Part shown: piece by piece, positions 1-6,469 of the stretch
How positions within the stretch are numbered: position 1 is the stretch's first letter
How the letters are laid out: the number at the start of each line of letters is the position of its first letter
NCBI GenBank assembly: GCA_045616505.1
Contig: JAZLGV010000119.1
Coordinates: 1 to 10,412 of the forward strand
Direction: 5' to 3'
DNA length: 10,412 bases
Source: JAKSUT01 sp045616505
GTDB taxonomy: Bacteria > Cyanobacteriota > Vampirovibrionia > Gastranaerophilales > Gastranaerophilaceae
The notes under the pieces: generated by a model
Told to the model about the DNA's origin: nothing
Databases searched by the model: none
The model's input: the letters and a program-made list of their open reading frames with translations, nothing else
Program-made: the position numbers and the translations under genes

Positions 1-61
1 TAACCACTTCAAGTTTTTCTTCAACTGTGTACGATTTGAATTTTTGTCCTTTGCTTGCCAT
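1..61 (-). CDS. IS3-family transposase OrfA, N-terminal fragment (runs off the window)
   Basis: Only the first 20 codons are present, read leftwards from the ATG at 61-59. The peptide begins MASKGQKFKSY and continues TVEEKLEVV, which resembles the start of the helix-turn-helix OrfA protein of IS3-family elements (IS150-like group), where a basic start leads into a 'Y-[ST]-x-E-x-K-L-x-x-V' first helix. OrfA binds the IS ends and is normally joined to OrfB by a -1 frameshift to give the active transposase. The start is fixed by a strong GGAGGTG ribosome site six bases upstream. The family assignment rests on a very short peptide and recall, so it is moderate only. Confidence 0.6.
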   Translation of the reverse strand, partial: MASKGQKFKSYTVEEKLEVV

Positions 62-67
62 AAAAAT

Positions 68-86
68 CACCTCCATATACATTATA
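68..86 (-). promoter_or_regulatory. RBS and -10 box of the left IS transposase
   Basis: On the minus strand a GGAGGTG Shine-Dalgarno (74-68) lies six bases before the ATG. A perfect TATAAT (86-81) sits just upstream. No good -35 hexamer is seen at 16-18 bp from it, so the promoter is only partly supported. Confidence 0.5.
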
Positions 87-166
87 ACAAAAGAAAAAGT
101 AGGCACTTTTTTAGTGTCTACTTTTATCTTACCAGTTCAAGCAATGCTCATGGTCTTTTTATTTGG

Positions 167-220
167 AATAATATTTATTATTATGAATAATAAATATTAT
201 TTGCGATAATATATATTATC
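167..220. repeat. 19-bp-period palindrome array A (3 units)
   Basis: Three 16-bp palindromes lie at 167-182 (AATAATATTTATTATT), 186-201 (AATAATAAATATTATT) and 205-220 (GATAATATATATTATC). Starts are exactly 19 bp apart, with 3-bp spacers ATG and TGC. Each unit is a 7-bp arm, two central bases and the inverted arm. The last unit covers the stop codon (218-216) of the HipA-like gene. The same unit and period recur at 1490, 3057 and 9589. Confidence 0.85.
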
Positions 221-1454
221 GCTGCAATTTATTTACTTTGTCAGTGGGTTCTTTTGCCCTTGACACTAATTTAGGCTTAGATTTAACTTCATGATTTTGA
301 TTTTTTTTTATTAATTTTTCTAATTGACATCTTAATATTTCAATTTGTGAAGTTATTCTTCCGCAAACCTCATTACTCCATTCAGAAAATTTCGTATTAT
401 TTAAAAAGGTAGATTTTATTATATAGTTAAGTTCAGTTAATTTAGATAAATCTATAATTTCCGGTTGTTTTATCCATTTAAGTTGGGATATTGGCGTTTC
501 AATAAATGGCTTTGATTTATAATCAAGCGTCTCAAATTTTAATTTATCAAATTTATCATTCCATAAACTTGTTCCATTATCAAAAATAGGCGCCATTCCC
601 TTAAATTTAAGAGTATTTACGTCTCTTATAAATCCAAAATTTCTAAAATGACGGTCACGATTAGCTATAATGAAATCAAAAGCCAACATTTTGCTCATTT
701 GCTCATCAAAATCTTTAATTCCAAATTCTTCTGATTTTTGTTTTAAAAAAGCATAAACGCTTAAATGATTTGGCTTTTTCTCTGATACAATAACATCATT
801 TGCAGTAATCAATTCAGTATTAGGCGTAATAAAATTATTACAACAAGAAACAATATCATTATCTATTTCAAACATATTGTATTTAACGTGCCTGTAATTT
901 AATTTATCTAAAATTTTAGATGCTATAACTTCATTATAAACCTCTAAAGGAAGACCTTTAGTCCCCTTTTTAAGCAAACAACGTTTGTTTCCTATAATTT
1001 TCCAACGTTTGATTAATTGGCCTTCAGAAGTATTGTCGGGCGAACAAAAATTAAAATTATGTTTCGAGTGCAACTTATCATTAAATAATAGTTCCCCAAT
1101 ATCATCTGAAAAGTTATTTTCAAAAAAATTAACTTTATTCCATGTTAATGTAGATTTTTCAGGCCTAATCCAATATTGGTCGGATAAAGATAAAGCATAA
1201 CTACGTTTAAGCAAATCATATTGATTTTGCAATTTATAATGCTCAATAAGTTTTTCCAAATTGTGTCTTGATGCAGGAATAGAACGATTTGCCCACCATT
1301 TATTTAATTTGATTTTATTAACCGTTCCTTGTGCCACAATACCATAAGGGGCATATTGCAAATCAAATTCTTCGTTTATTTTTTCTATTTGAAAATAATC
1401 ATTAAACGAAAAATTTAATATTGGTGTATTTTTGTTAAAAAGAATGAAATTCAT
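216..1454 (-). CDS. HipA-like kinase-fold protein with shared C-terminal tail
   Basis: A 412-residue protein. The ATG at 1454 is chosen over one five codons upstream because AAAGGTG lies 6-7 bases before it. Residues about 140-310 look like a HipA-type kinase: SPDNTSEG near 138, the catalytic loop NRDRHFRNFG at 265-274 (Asp267 and Asn272, spaced as Asp309/Asn314 of E. coli HipA) and a metal-binding IFDNGTSLW at 290-298 (Asp292). The N-terminal part, with WWANRSIPASRHN and SLSDQYWI, matches my memory of a HipA-related family common in Firmicutes and mobile DNA that lacks a paired HipB. No hipB is seen here. HipA of E. coli phosphorylates glutamyl-tRNA synthetase; the substrate here is unknown. 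The last 22 residues are the tail KSKPKLV...LQR shared with four other proteins in the window, not part of the kinase fold. It could be a toxin, a translocated kinase or a regulator. Confidence 0.8.
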   Translation of the reverse strand: MNFILFNKNTPILNFSFNDYFQIEKINEEFDLQYAPYGIVAQGTVNKIKLNKWWANRSIPASRHNLEKLIEHYKLQNQYDLLKRSYALSLSDQYWIRPEKSTLTWNKVNFFENNFSDDIGELLFNDKLHSKHNFNFCSPDNTSEGQLIKRWKIIGNKRCLLKKGTKGLPLEVYNEVIASKILDKLNYRHVKYNMFEIDNDIVSCCNNFITPNTELITANDVIVSEKKPNHLSVYAFLKQKSEEFGIKDFDEQMSKMLAFDFIIANRDRHFRNFGFIRDVNTLKFKGMAPIFDNGTSLWNDKFDKLKFETLDYKSKPFIETPISQLKWIKQPEIIDLSKLTELNYIIKSTFLNNTKFSEWSNEVCGRITSQIEILRCQLEKLIKKNQNHEVKSKPKLVSRAKEPTDKVNKLQR

Positions 1455-1471
1455 TTTTTCACCTTTCATTT

Positions 1472-1477
1472 ATTATA
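1472..1477 (-). promoter_or_regulatory. Likely -10 box of the HipA-like gene
   Basis: TATAAT on the minus strand, 17 bases before the ATG. The region where a -35 would lie falls at the edge of the palindrome array B and matches TTGACA poorly, so a protein bound to the array could control access to this promoter. Confidence 0.4.
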
Positions 1478-1489
1478 GTTTTTGTTATT

Positions 1490-1562
1490 GATAATAAATA
1501 TTATTGCCGATAATATATGTTATTGTCAATAATATATATTATCGGCAAGTAATGTTATCGGC
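1490..1562. repeat. 19-bp-period palindrome array B (3 good units plus 1 degenerate)
   Basis: Units at 1490-1505 (GATAATAAATATTATT), 1509-1524 (GATAATATATGTTATT) and 1528-1543 (AATAATATATATTATC) start 19 bp apart with spacers GCC, GTC and GGC. A decayed fourth unit at 1547-1562 keeps the register and covers the stop codon (1557-1555) of the upstream unknown gene. The array fills most of the 100 bp between that gene and the HipA-like gene, just upstream of the latter's promoter. Confidence 0.85.
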
Positions 1563-2178
1563 TAAAATCTTTGCCAGTTCTTTCTTTTGGCCTTGGCACA
1601 AGTCGGGGTTTTGGTTTTTTAGTACTTGATAATGTTTTTTCTTGATTTTTTTGGTAATTTTGGATTTCTGATTCCATTGTTTTTATTTCAAAATCATAAT
1701 TTATCCCTTCTTTTTCAACATATTTTTTAAAAATTAACAACCTCATTAGCTCTTTAGCTTCGTATTTTCTCATAATCCTTGCTTTTTCAATTTGGTTAGA
1801 AAAAGATATTTTAATTATTTCTTCTTTTATATAATCGGCACTATGCTCTGGATGCATTACTTTCTTTTCCCGTAGAATATTTTCAATATATCCCTCTTGC
1901 GTTTTAATGACAACATAAGGATTATTTTCTGGTGTATCACATGTTTGTCGTTTAAATTCATTAAAAGCGTCCTTAAAATCTTCCGTATGATATTTTCCTC
2001 GTGCCTTATTTATTAGCCAAATTTTTTGGCCTGGATGTTTGTCAGATTCATAATAATGTACGTTAGATGCAATAAAATAACAACTTTTTTGCGGATTTAT
2101 TATTTTAACAAACATACATTCTCCGGATTTTGCAATAAATTCTAATTTACTCCAATTTTCATCATAATTAATAAGCAT
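1555..2178 (-). CDS. Unknown 207-residue protein with shared C-terminal tail
   Basis: Not recognised. The ATG at 2178 is chosen because AAAGGAG ends seven bases upstream; an in-frame ATG at 2202 has no such site. Residues 1-80 look like a mixed alpha/beta fold ending GKYHTEDFKDAFNEFKR, a pattern also seen, loosely, in the neighbouring gene at 2204 (GHYIQEYDDALKLFKEK). Residues about 100-175 are charged and helical (coiled-coil-like). No signal peptide or membrane segment is seen. The C-terminus is the tail KPKPRLVPRPKE...SR. It follows the 2204 gene after 25 bases with no terminator, so the two are probably one operon. It may be a T4SS cargo protein (inference). Confidence 0.75.
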   Translation of the reverse strand: MLINYDENWSKLEFIAKSGECMFVKIINPQKSCYFIASNVHYYESDKHPGQKIWLINKARGKYHTEDFKDAFNEFKRQTCDTPENNPYVVIKTQEGYIENILREKKVMHPEHSADYIKEEIIKISFSNQIEKARIMRKYEAKELMRLLIFKKYVEKEGINYDFEIKTMESEIQNYQKNQEKTLSSTKKPKPRLVPRPKERTGKDFSR

Positions 2179-2203
2179 AATTTTTCTCCTTTCAAATCGC
2201 ACA

Positions 2204-3028
2204 TTATCGCCGTAAATTATTTACTTTATTAGGTATCTCTTTTTGTTTTGACACTAATTTAGGTTTTGGCTTTGAATTATCCTTGCATTTAATTTGTTTA
2301 ATTTCTAAATCACATTCACCGTCAGTTTCTTCAAAAAACATTGAAGCCTTTTCTTCCGCCTCTTCTTTTGTATTTGCTGTAGCAATTATATATCCTTTAG
2401 GATTTTCGTAAAAATCATAAACTGCGAAAATCGTTTTGTTGTCTTGCATATTATTTACCTTTTCTTTAAATAATTTAAGGGCATCATCGTATTCCTGAAT
2501 GTAATGGCCTTGCCCCCATTCAATTTGACCGTTAGTAATTTGAGTTGCGTAAGCAACAACATAAGGTTTATACGTGGTATAATTTCTTCGGATAAGAGCA
2601 TAATTATTTTTAGCAAATAACAGTTCACATTCGCTTGTGCCATTTAGTAAGATATTTTTAACTTTTCTATCAAGATATGATACATCGGCTTTATACCAAT
2701 CTTTATTTTTTTGTAAAAGCGAGTCAAGATATTCACACACTGCTTTTTTATTGGCTTCAAATAATTCAGGGTTTTCATTCTCGTATTTAGACGCTTCTTC
2801 ACTTTCTATAATATAACTTTTACCACCCAGTTCATTTCCCCAATATGCATTGTCTTTATGCGATAATGCTAATTCTTTAGCCCATTCTTTATCAATATTT
2901 GCATAGGCAATAGCCCCGTCAATATTATATGACCAAAGATAAAGCCCCAAAGTAGGGTTATATAAATCTTTATCCGCCAATAAAAAATTATACATTTGTT
3001 CACTGTTTTCAAATTTGTATTTTTTCAC
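2204..3028 (-). CDS. Unknown 274-residue protein with shared C-terminal tail, GTG start
   Basis: Not recognised. It starts at GTG (3028-3026), supported by AAGGAG seven bases upstream. It is a soluble, acidic protein rich in Tyr and Trp. Residues 1-110 hold DLYNPTLGLYLWSYN and AYWGNELGGKSY; residues 155-191 contain PYVVAYATQ...GQIEWGQGHYIQEYDDALKLFKE, which reads as a small beta-beta-alpha unit; residues 198-235 (TIFAVYDFYENPKGYIIATANTKEEAEEKA) look like a second such unit. The end is KPKPKLVSKQKE...LRR, and its DNA shares a 16-base exact match (2248-2263) with the tail of the HipA-like gene (260-275). First gene of a likely two-gene operon, with palindrome array C just upstream. No function can be claimed. 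Confidence 0.75.
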   Translation of the reverse strand: MKKYKFENSEQMYNFLLADKDLYNPTLGLYLWSYNIDGAIAYANIDKEWAKELALSHKDNAYWGNELGGKSYIIESEEASKYENENPELFEANKKAVCEYLDSLLQKNKDWYKADVSYLDRKVKNILLNGTSECELLFAKNNYALIRRNYTTYKPYVVAYATQITNGQIEWGQGHYIQEYDDALKLFKEKVNNMQDNKTIFAVYDFYENPKGYIIATANTKEEAEEKASMFFEETDGECDLEIKQIKCKDNSKPKPKLVSKQKEIPNKVNNLRR

Positions 3029-3056
3029 TTTCCGTCTCCTTATTTAACTTATTCCC

Positions 3057-3110
3057 GATAATACGTATTATTAGGAATAATATTTATTATTACGGGTAAT
3101 ATTTAAAATG
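3057..3110. repeat. 19-bp-period palindrome array C (2 good units plus 1 degenerate)
   Basis: Units at 3057-3072 (GATAATACGTATTATT) and 3076-3091 (AATAATATTTATTATT, identical to the first unit of array A) are 19 bp apart with spacers AGG and ACG. A decayed unit follows at about 3095-3110. The array ends 28 bp upstream of the GTG start of the two-gene operon, over its expected promoter. Confidence 0.85.
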
Positions 3111-3134
3111 TGTCGCCCGGTTGCCCAGGCGACA
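3111..3134 (-). terminator. GC-rich hairpin, possible terminator of the 3184 gene
   Basis: TGTCGCC (3111-3117) pairs with GGCGACA (3128-3134) around a 10-base loop. It stands out as GC-rich in AT-rich DNA and lies 50 bases after the stop of the minus-strand gene at 3184. On that strand it is followed only by ACATTTTAAAT, a weak U tract, so termination is uncertain. Confidence 0.4.
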
Positions 3135-3183
3135 ATTTGGATGTTTTGCGAGTTCCCACTCAAAAGTTGTAATTTTTTTCCTT

Positions 3184-4041
3184 TTACCGGCTCATTTCAA
3201 GGGTTTTGCTTTTAGTGTGGTTTTCGCTTTTAAACACAAGTTTAGCTTTTGGCTTTTCTTGTGTTTTAGCTTTTTCCGTTTCTTCTGCCACCTTCTGCGT
3301 TTCTTTAGCTTTTTCCGCTTCTTGCCGCTTTTGCAGTTCGGCATTATAAGCTTCATAAGCCTTTTGAGCTACCCCTGGATTAGCCGCATCAAAAGCATGT
3401 ATTGCTTTAGCCGCCTCCCCACGTTTCATGCCTTCTTTTGCTTCAATACCACGAATTTTCAGCCCGATAATCTGTTGTTCCGTCATATCAAGCCCTGCAG
3501 CATCTTTACGCATTTGGTATTTCTCTTGAAGCTCTTTTTCTTTTTCCGGATTTTCTTTTGCCCACTTATATATGGCTTTTCGCCCTTCAAGGCAGGTCAT
3601 TCCTTCGGTCATTGGTATGCCACGGTCTTTAAGTCCACGTTTGAGATTATCAGTTAAAGGGCCTTTGTTTTTTTCGTTGACTTCCTTTTTATACTCATTA
3701 ATCTCTTTCACTCGTTCCGGATGTTCCTTATCCCATACATCCCGAATCTGGTAATACTCTTTTACCGTCATACCTTCTTTTAGCAAAGCAGGGTCACGCT
3801 GTTTTAATTCCCATATGTCCATACGGGTCATCGGGCTTTCCAAGCGTTCTTTGATAAGTTTGTCTGCTTCGCCTTGCGTTAAAGTTGGGTCTTTTGCTTG
3901 CTTATATAAAGCGATATGCATCATAAGCCCCAAGGTTTTTGTTGAAGCCGGAAGGTCTTTTTTTGCTTCCTTCTCCTGTTTTTGCTGTTGCATTGCATCC
4001 AGCACGTCTTGTTGAATTACAACTTTCGTCTCATCAGCCAT
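3184..4041 (-). CDS. Unknown protein with three 57-residue repeats and shared C-terminal tail
   Basis: A 285-residue, highly charged, mostly helical protein. The start at 4041 has a perfect AAAGGAGG eight bases upstream. Three repeats follow one another from residue 71 to about 240: KEGMTVKEYYQIRDVW, TEGMTCLEGRKAIYKW and KEGMKRGEAAKAIHAF, with the EGM triplets at 89, 146 and 203, exactly 57 apart; each is followed by a 'NPE'-like turn and a charged helix. The unit [ML]T...L..RGI...EGM...EA.KAI loosely resembles small helical repeats found in plasmid and phage DNA-binding proteins, but I cannot name a family. Residues 236-262 are a Lys/Glu/Ala-rich helix leading to the tail KPKAKLVF...EMSR. 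Base composition is less AT-rich than its neighbours. Possible roles are a translocated adaptor or a DNA/relaxosome-associated protein (inference only). Confidence 0.75.
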   Translation of the reverse strand: MADETKVVIQQDVLDAMQQQKQEKEAKKDLPASTKTLGLMMHIALYKQAKDPTLTQGEADKLIKERLESPMTRMDIWELKQRDPALLKEGMTVKEYYQIRDVWDKEHPERVKEINEYKKEVNEKNKGPLTDNLKRGLKDRGIPMTEGMTCLEGRKAIYKWAKENPEKEKELQEKYQMRKDAAGLDMTEQQIIGLKIRGIEAKEGMKRGEAAKAIHAFDAANPGVAQKAYEAYNAELQKRQEAEKAKETQKVAEETEKAKTQEKPKAKLVFKSENHTKSKTLEMSR

Positions 4042-4049
4042 AATTTTAT

Positions 4050-4103
4050 CCTCCTTTAATGACTGGAAATTTATAGCACACAGTGTCTGCAGTCCACTGG
4101 ACT
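4050..4103 (-). promoter_or_regulatory. RBS and palindromic operator-like sites ahead of the 3184-4041 gene
   Basis: The ribosome site AAAGGAGG (4057-4050) is followed upstream by TATAAA (a possible -10, about 4070-4075) and two perfect palindromes: ACACAGTGT (4078-4086) and AGTCCACTGGACT (4091-4103). They fall where a -35 and spacer would be, so they may bind a repressor. No strong -35 is seen. Confidence 0.4.
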
Positions 4104-4113
4104 ATACAATTAA

Positions 4114-4227
4114 TTAAATTGAAATGTTCCGGATGTTAAATTTGATAAAAGATAATAAAGTTTTAAAAGCAAATTTAATAAAAATTCCATAAATTATAAA
4201 ACTTATAATTCCATTCAGTTTTTCCAT
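4114..4227 (-). CDS. Possible 37-residue small membrane protein
   Basis: An ATG at 4227 opens a short frame just after the relaxase stop. The peptide is mainly hydrophobic (GIISFIIYGIFIKFAF) with Lys residues, consistent with one membrane helix. No clear Shine-Dalgarno is present and AT-rich DNA easily makes such peptides by chance. The rest of the 203-bp gap holds an AT-only inverted repeat (4192-4199 with 4203-4210) and no other gene. Confidence 0.2.
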   Translation of the reverse strand: MEKLNGIISFIIYGIFIKFAFKTLLSFIKFNIRNISI

Positions 4228-4244
4228 AATCTTTAATTTTATCT

Positions 4245-6226
4245 TCACGTATTTCGCATTGCTTTTTCCCATTTTTCGTATATTTCTTTTTCCACTTTTG
4301 AAACTTCATCTTTTGGCAATTCTTTTATTGCTTCAGCATGCATTTTCATTGCGCCCTTTTCTTCGGCATCATTAGCTAACGATGCAATTTTATCTAATAT
4401 CGGGCTTCCGGTTCTTAAGGAATGTCCACCATATTCTGCCTGTGGCACTTTATTTTTTTCCTTATATAATGGAATACTCGCCCCTGTAGGAATAACAGAT
4501 ACTTTTGTGGCATTATTTTTATCGGAAACTGTTTTAATTTCATAAATTTTTGCCTTTCCCCGTAAAGTTAAGTCATTAAATTTCACGGCAAGAGATGAAT
4601 TTGAATTTACCGTTTGAAAAATATAATATTTTTGGTTTTCAATCATCTTACAAGGCAAATCTTCGCACTTTTCTGTTCCGTAAAGCCGTGTTTGAGGTGA
4701 CACAAGTGGCGGAATTTTACTTCTGAATAAAATTTCATTACCATCAACTTCGGAAAGCTCTTTATATGCCTTGTCTGCACGCTCTAATTTACGCTCTGCA
4801 ATAAATATTTTCCGGTTAATTTCTTTAAGTTTTGGCAATTCAATAGCATTTATTGCTTTTATTTTGTTGATTTCCACATCTCGCTTGGCAGTAAATTCAG
4901 GCGTTGCCATAATTTTTTTTAATTCCCCAATTTGAGTGCCTAATTCACGTTTACGTTGATGCGGTTCATCATATTTTTTATACCATTCTTCTAATTTTGT
5001 ATTTTGTTCCTTTTCATCAGGAATATTGTCTTTTATTAAATGGTATTCTTCCCATAGTTCTTTTTTTTTTTAGAAAGTTTATAGTATTCAACAACAAGAG
5101 GCTTATATTTTCCGTTCAGCACCCGGTCAGTTGCGGTTGCCCGAATGGATTTTTCAAATATAACTTTTGATTTAAGTTCTTTTGCAGTTTTTTCATAACG
5201 CTCAAGTAAATGTTGTTGTTCCCAAACTCTAATTTTAAGTTCGTCACGTAAATTATTTACGCTTATTGCAAAAGGTTGTTCCGGGTCAATATCTTCAAGA
5301 TTTTTTGTAATAGATTGATTGTCAATTAAATAGTTATATCTTTGTACTTGAATATCTTTTGCCAATCGGCGCAAATTATAATCATAAGCAAATTCAATAA
5401 TTTTTTTATCTTTAATTTTTTGAATATCAATTTCTGTTAAAACATTAATATTGGTTTTATACAATTTAATTGCTTGATTAATTTGGGCAGTATTTTTTTT
5501 ATTTCTGTAAGCGCCACCAAGATGTTCAGGCGCTTTCCGACAAAAATATTCAATGTTCTCTATTATTCCTTTAGCAATTTTTTCTTCTTTTTGGGCTTCT
5601 AAAGTACGTTCATCAATTCTGCAGTCAAGCCCTCGTTCTTTAAATTTGGCATTGACTATTGCCGCCCATTGATGCCGCATTTCAATAGTACCGTTTCTGT
5701 CCTGATAATAGCGGTCGGCTTTATATCCGCCGGTTAATTTGCCATCTTCTGTTTTTGAATATCTTTGAAAATATTTGGTCTCATCAAGAGGCCTATTTTT
5801 TTCTATTTCCAATTCAGAAAACATCAGATGACAATGAATGTTTCTGTGTTCATTATCAAAATGAGCAACCTTATCATGGACGGCAAAAGTATAAGCGTGC
5901 TTATCTTTAATGCCTGTTATCTCCATAAGTTTATAAACACATTCAATGTTATCTTCAATAGATAATTCTTCTTGAAGCCCCAAAATAAATTCACGGTAAG
6001 CACGGCCATTTGTTCTTCTATGACTTTCAGCCGCACTCCAAAAATCAGCAGGATTATTTGCCCATTCCGGCAAATTACCGGATTCACTGAAAACAAGGTC
6101 TTCCGTTCGGCCCTTTATCCGTACATATTGTCCTTCACGGGAAATATACTCAAAGTGTGTTTTAGTATTTATTTTAATTCCCGTTCTTGTTATTCCATGC
6201 GGTTTATTCATAAAACAGTAGTGCAT
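4245..6226 (-). CDS. mobA: MOBQ relaxase (MobA/MobL family, RSF1010 MobA-like), split by a frameshift at an A11 run
   Basis: DNA-nicking relaxase that cuts oriT, stays bound to the 5' end through a tyrosine, and pilots the strand through a T4SS. From the ATG at 6226, residues 27-34 read YISREGQY, matching YIQREGKY of RSF1010 MobA, whose Tyr25 is catalytic; Tyr27 is the likely nucleophile. ESGNLPEW..NPADFWSAAE...TNGR (48-75), the metal-binding NIHCHLMFSE (129-138, His131 and His133) and CRIDERTLEAQ (202-212) all follow RSF1010 MobA. The reading frame stops at 5036 after 396 residues. A -1 shift at the A11 run (5071-5061) opens a frame through to 4245, giving about 660 residues with a helical, charged C-terminal part that does not look like the RSF1010 primase. 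The upstream in-frame ATG at 6388 lies in the promoter's -35 box and is rejected. The start has no clear ribosome site. The C-terminus lacks the shared KPKxKLV tail. Confidence 0.88.
5060..5074 (-). other. Frameshift site in the relaxase (A11; slippery A AAA AAG)
   Basis: Minus-strand codons TCT AAA AAA AAA AAG AAC contain A AAA AAG in the zero frame, a classic -1 slippery heptamer. A -1 shift after AAG reads GAA CTA TGG and stays open for 271 more residues; the zero frame stops eight codons on. A weak four-pair hairpin (ATGG/CCAT) lies just downstream. Programmed frameshifting, transcript slippage, a real mutation, or a homopolymer sequencing error would all look like this. Confidence 0.75.
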
Positions 6227-6277
6227 TTTGTTTTTTTTACTGACATAAAAATTTATTATAATCAACGGCGTAGCCAT

Positions 6278-6345
6278 ACAGCTTGCTGTCACCGTGCAAA
6301 CGGTCGCATGAGCATTTCTCAAAGAGAAATGCGTAAATGCGCATT
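6278..6345 (+). other. oriT: oriT, RSF1010/R1162-like, with three hairpins and predicted nic site
   Basis: Three inverted repeats follow one another: ACAGC-TT-GCTGT (6278-6289), ACCGT-GCAA-ACGGT (6291-6304) and a 9-bp perfect one, GCATTTCTC-AAA-GAGAAATGC (6312-6332). The last is followed at once by GTAAATGCGC (6333-6342). In RSF1010/R1162 the oriT is a TTTCTC-GAAGAGAAA hairpin followed by GTAAATGCGC or GTAAGTGCGC with the nick after GCGC, so this is close to the same site and predicts nicking between 6342 and 6343 on the plus strand. The relaxase next to it is RSF1010-like, which agrees. The site lies within the relaxase mRNA leader, allowing relaxosome-coupled repression. The RSF1010 comparison is from memory. 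Confidence 0.82.
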
Positions 6346-6359
6346 CACTATTGTTTTTT

Positions 6360-6388
6360 ATAATACATTTGTTTTTTGGGTTTGTCAA
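6360..6388 (-). promoter_or_regulatory. Sigma70-type promoter of the relaxase gene
   Basis: On the minus strand TTGACA (6388-6383), a 17-bp spacer and TATTAT (6365-6360) form a near-consensus promoter. Transcription would begin near 6353 and give a leader of about 127 bases that contains the whole oriT before the ATG at 6226. Confidence 0.75.
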
Positions 6389-6406
6389 GAAAATTTATTT
6401 GTAATA

Positions 6407-6435
6407 TTGACAATTTATTTTATGAATGATAATAT
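6407..6435 (+). promoter_or_regulatory. Sigma70-type promoter of the T4SS operon
   Basis: TTGACA (6407-6412), a 17-bp spacer and TAATAT (6430-6435) form a near-consensus promoter ahead of the 6470 gene and virB8-virB10. Its -35 lies 18 bp from the divergent relaxase -35, and the two form an inverted repeat (TTGTCAA/TTGACAA), so one bound protein could affect both. Confidence 0.75.
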
Positions 6436-6469
6436 AACAAGCATAAAATGTAAAAGGAGTGGTGATAAA

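Larger units (their letters stand above)
1..139. mobile_element. End of an IS3-family element, boundary approximate
   Basis: The stretch holds the start of OrfA and its leader. A 9-bp inverted repeat (99-107 with 113-121, one G-T wobble, loop of five T) lies between the gene and the presumed IS end. Read into the element from the right, the DNA starts near TGAACTGGTAAG and then AAAAGTAGACAC, a GTAGACA-type sequence often seen near IS150-group ends. The right border at about 139 is an estimate: the other end and the target duplication are outside the window. Confidence 0.4.

Noticed and set aside
27..209. Short plus-strand frame through the left IS end
   Set aside because: It is antisense to OrfA and runs into the palindrome array; no ribosome site.
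3121..3657. Long open frame on the plus strand rich in Phe
   Set aside because: It lies antisense to the intact repeat-protein gene, has no ribosome site and its composition is a mirror of Lys/Glu codons.
4192..4210. AT-only inverted repeat as a terminator
   Set aside because: Eight A/T pairs make too weak a stem and no T run follows; such repeats arise by chance in this AT-rich gap.
4245..4910. A separate gene starting at the ATG at 4910
   Set aside because: The same frame is open upstream without a stop to the A11 run, so it reads as the relaxase C-terminal part. An internal start (GGGG 12 bases upstream) is possible but weak.
6227..6388. Longer relaxase N-terminus from the ATG at 6388
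   Set aside because: That ATG lies within the -35 box of the relaxase promoter, and the start at 6226 places the catalytic Tyr at 27, as in RSF1010 MobA (25).
5972..6469. Upstream extension of the frame that contains the 6470 gene
   Set aside because: It runs antisense to the relaxase and through oriT and the promoter; the ATG at 6470 has a ribosome site and lies just after the promoter.
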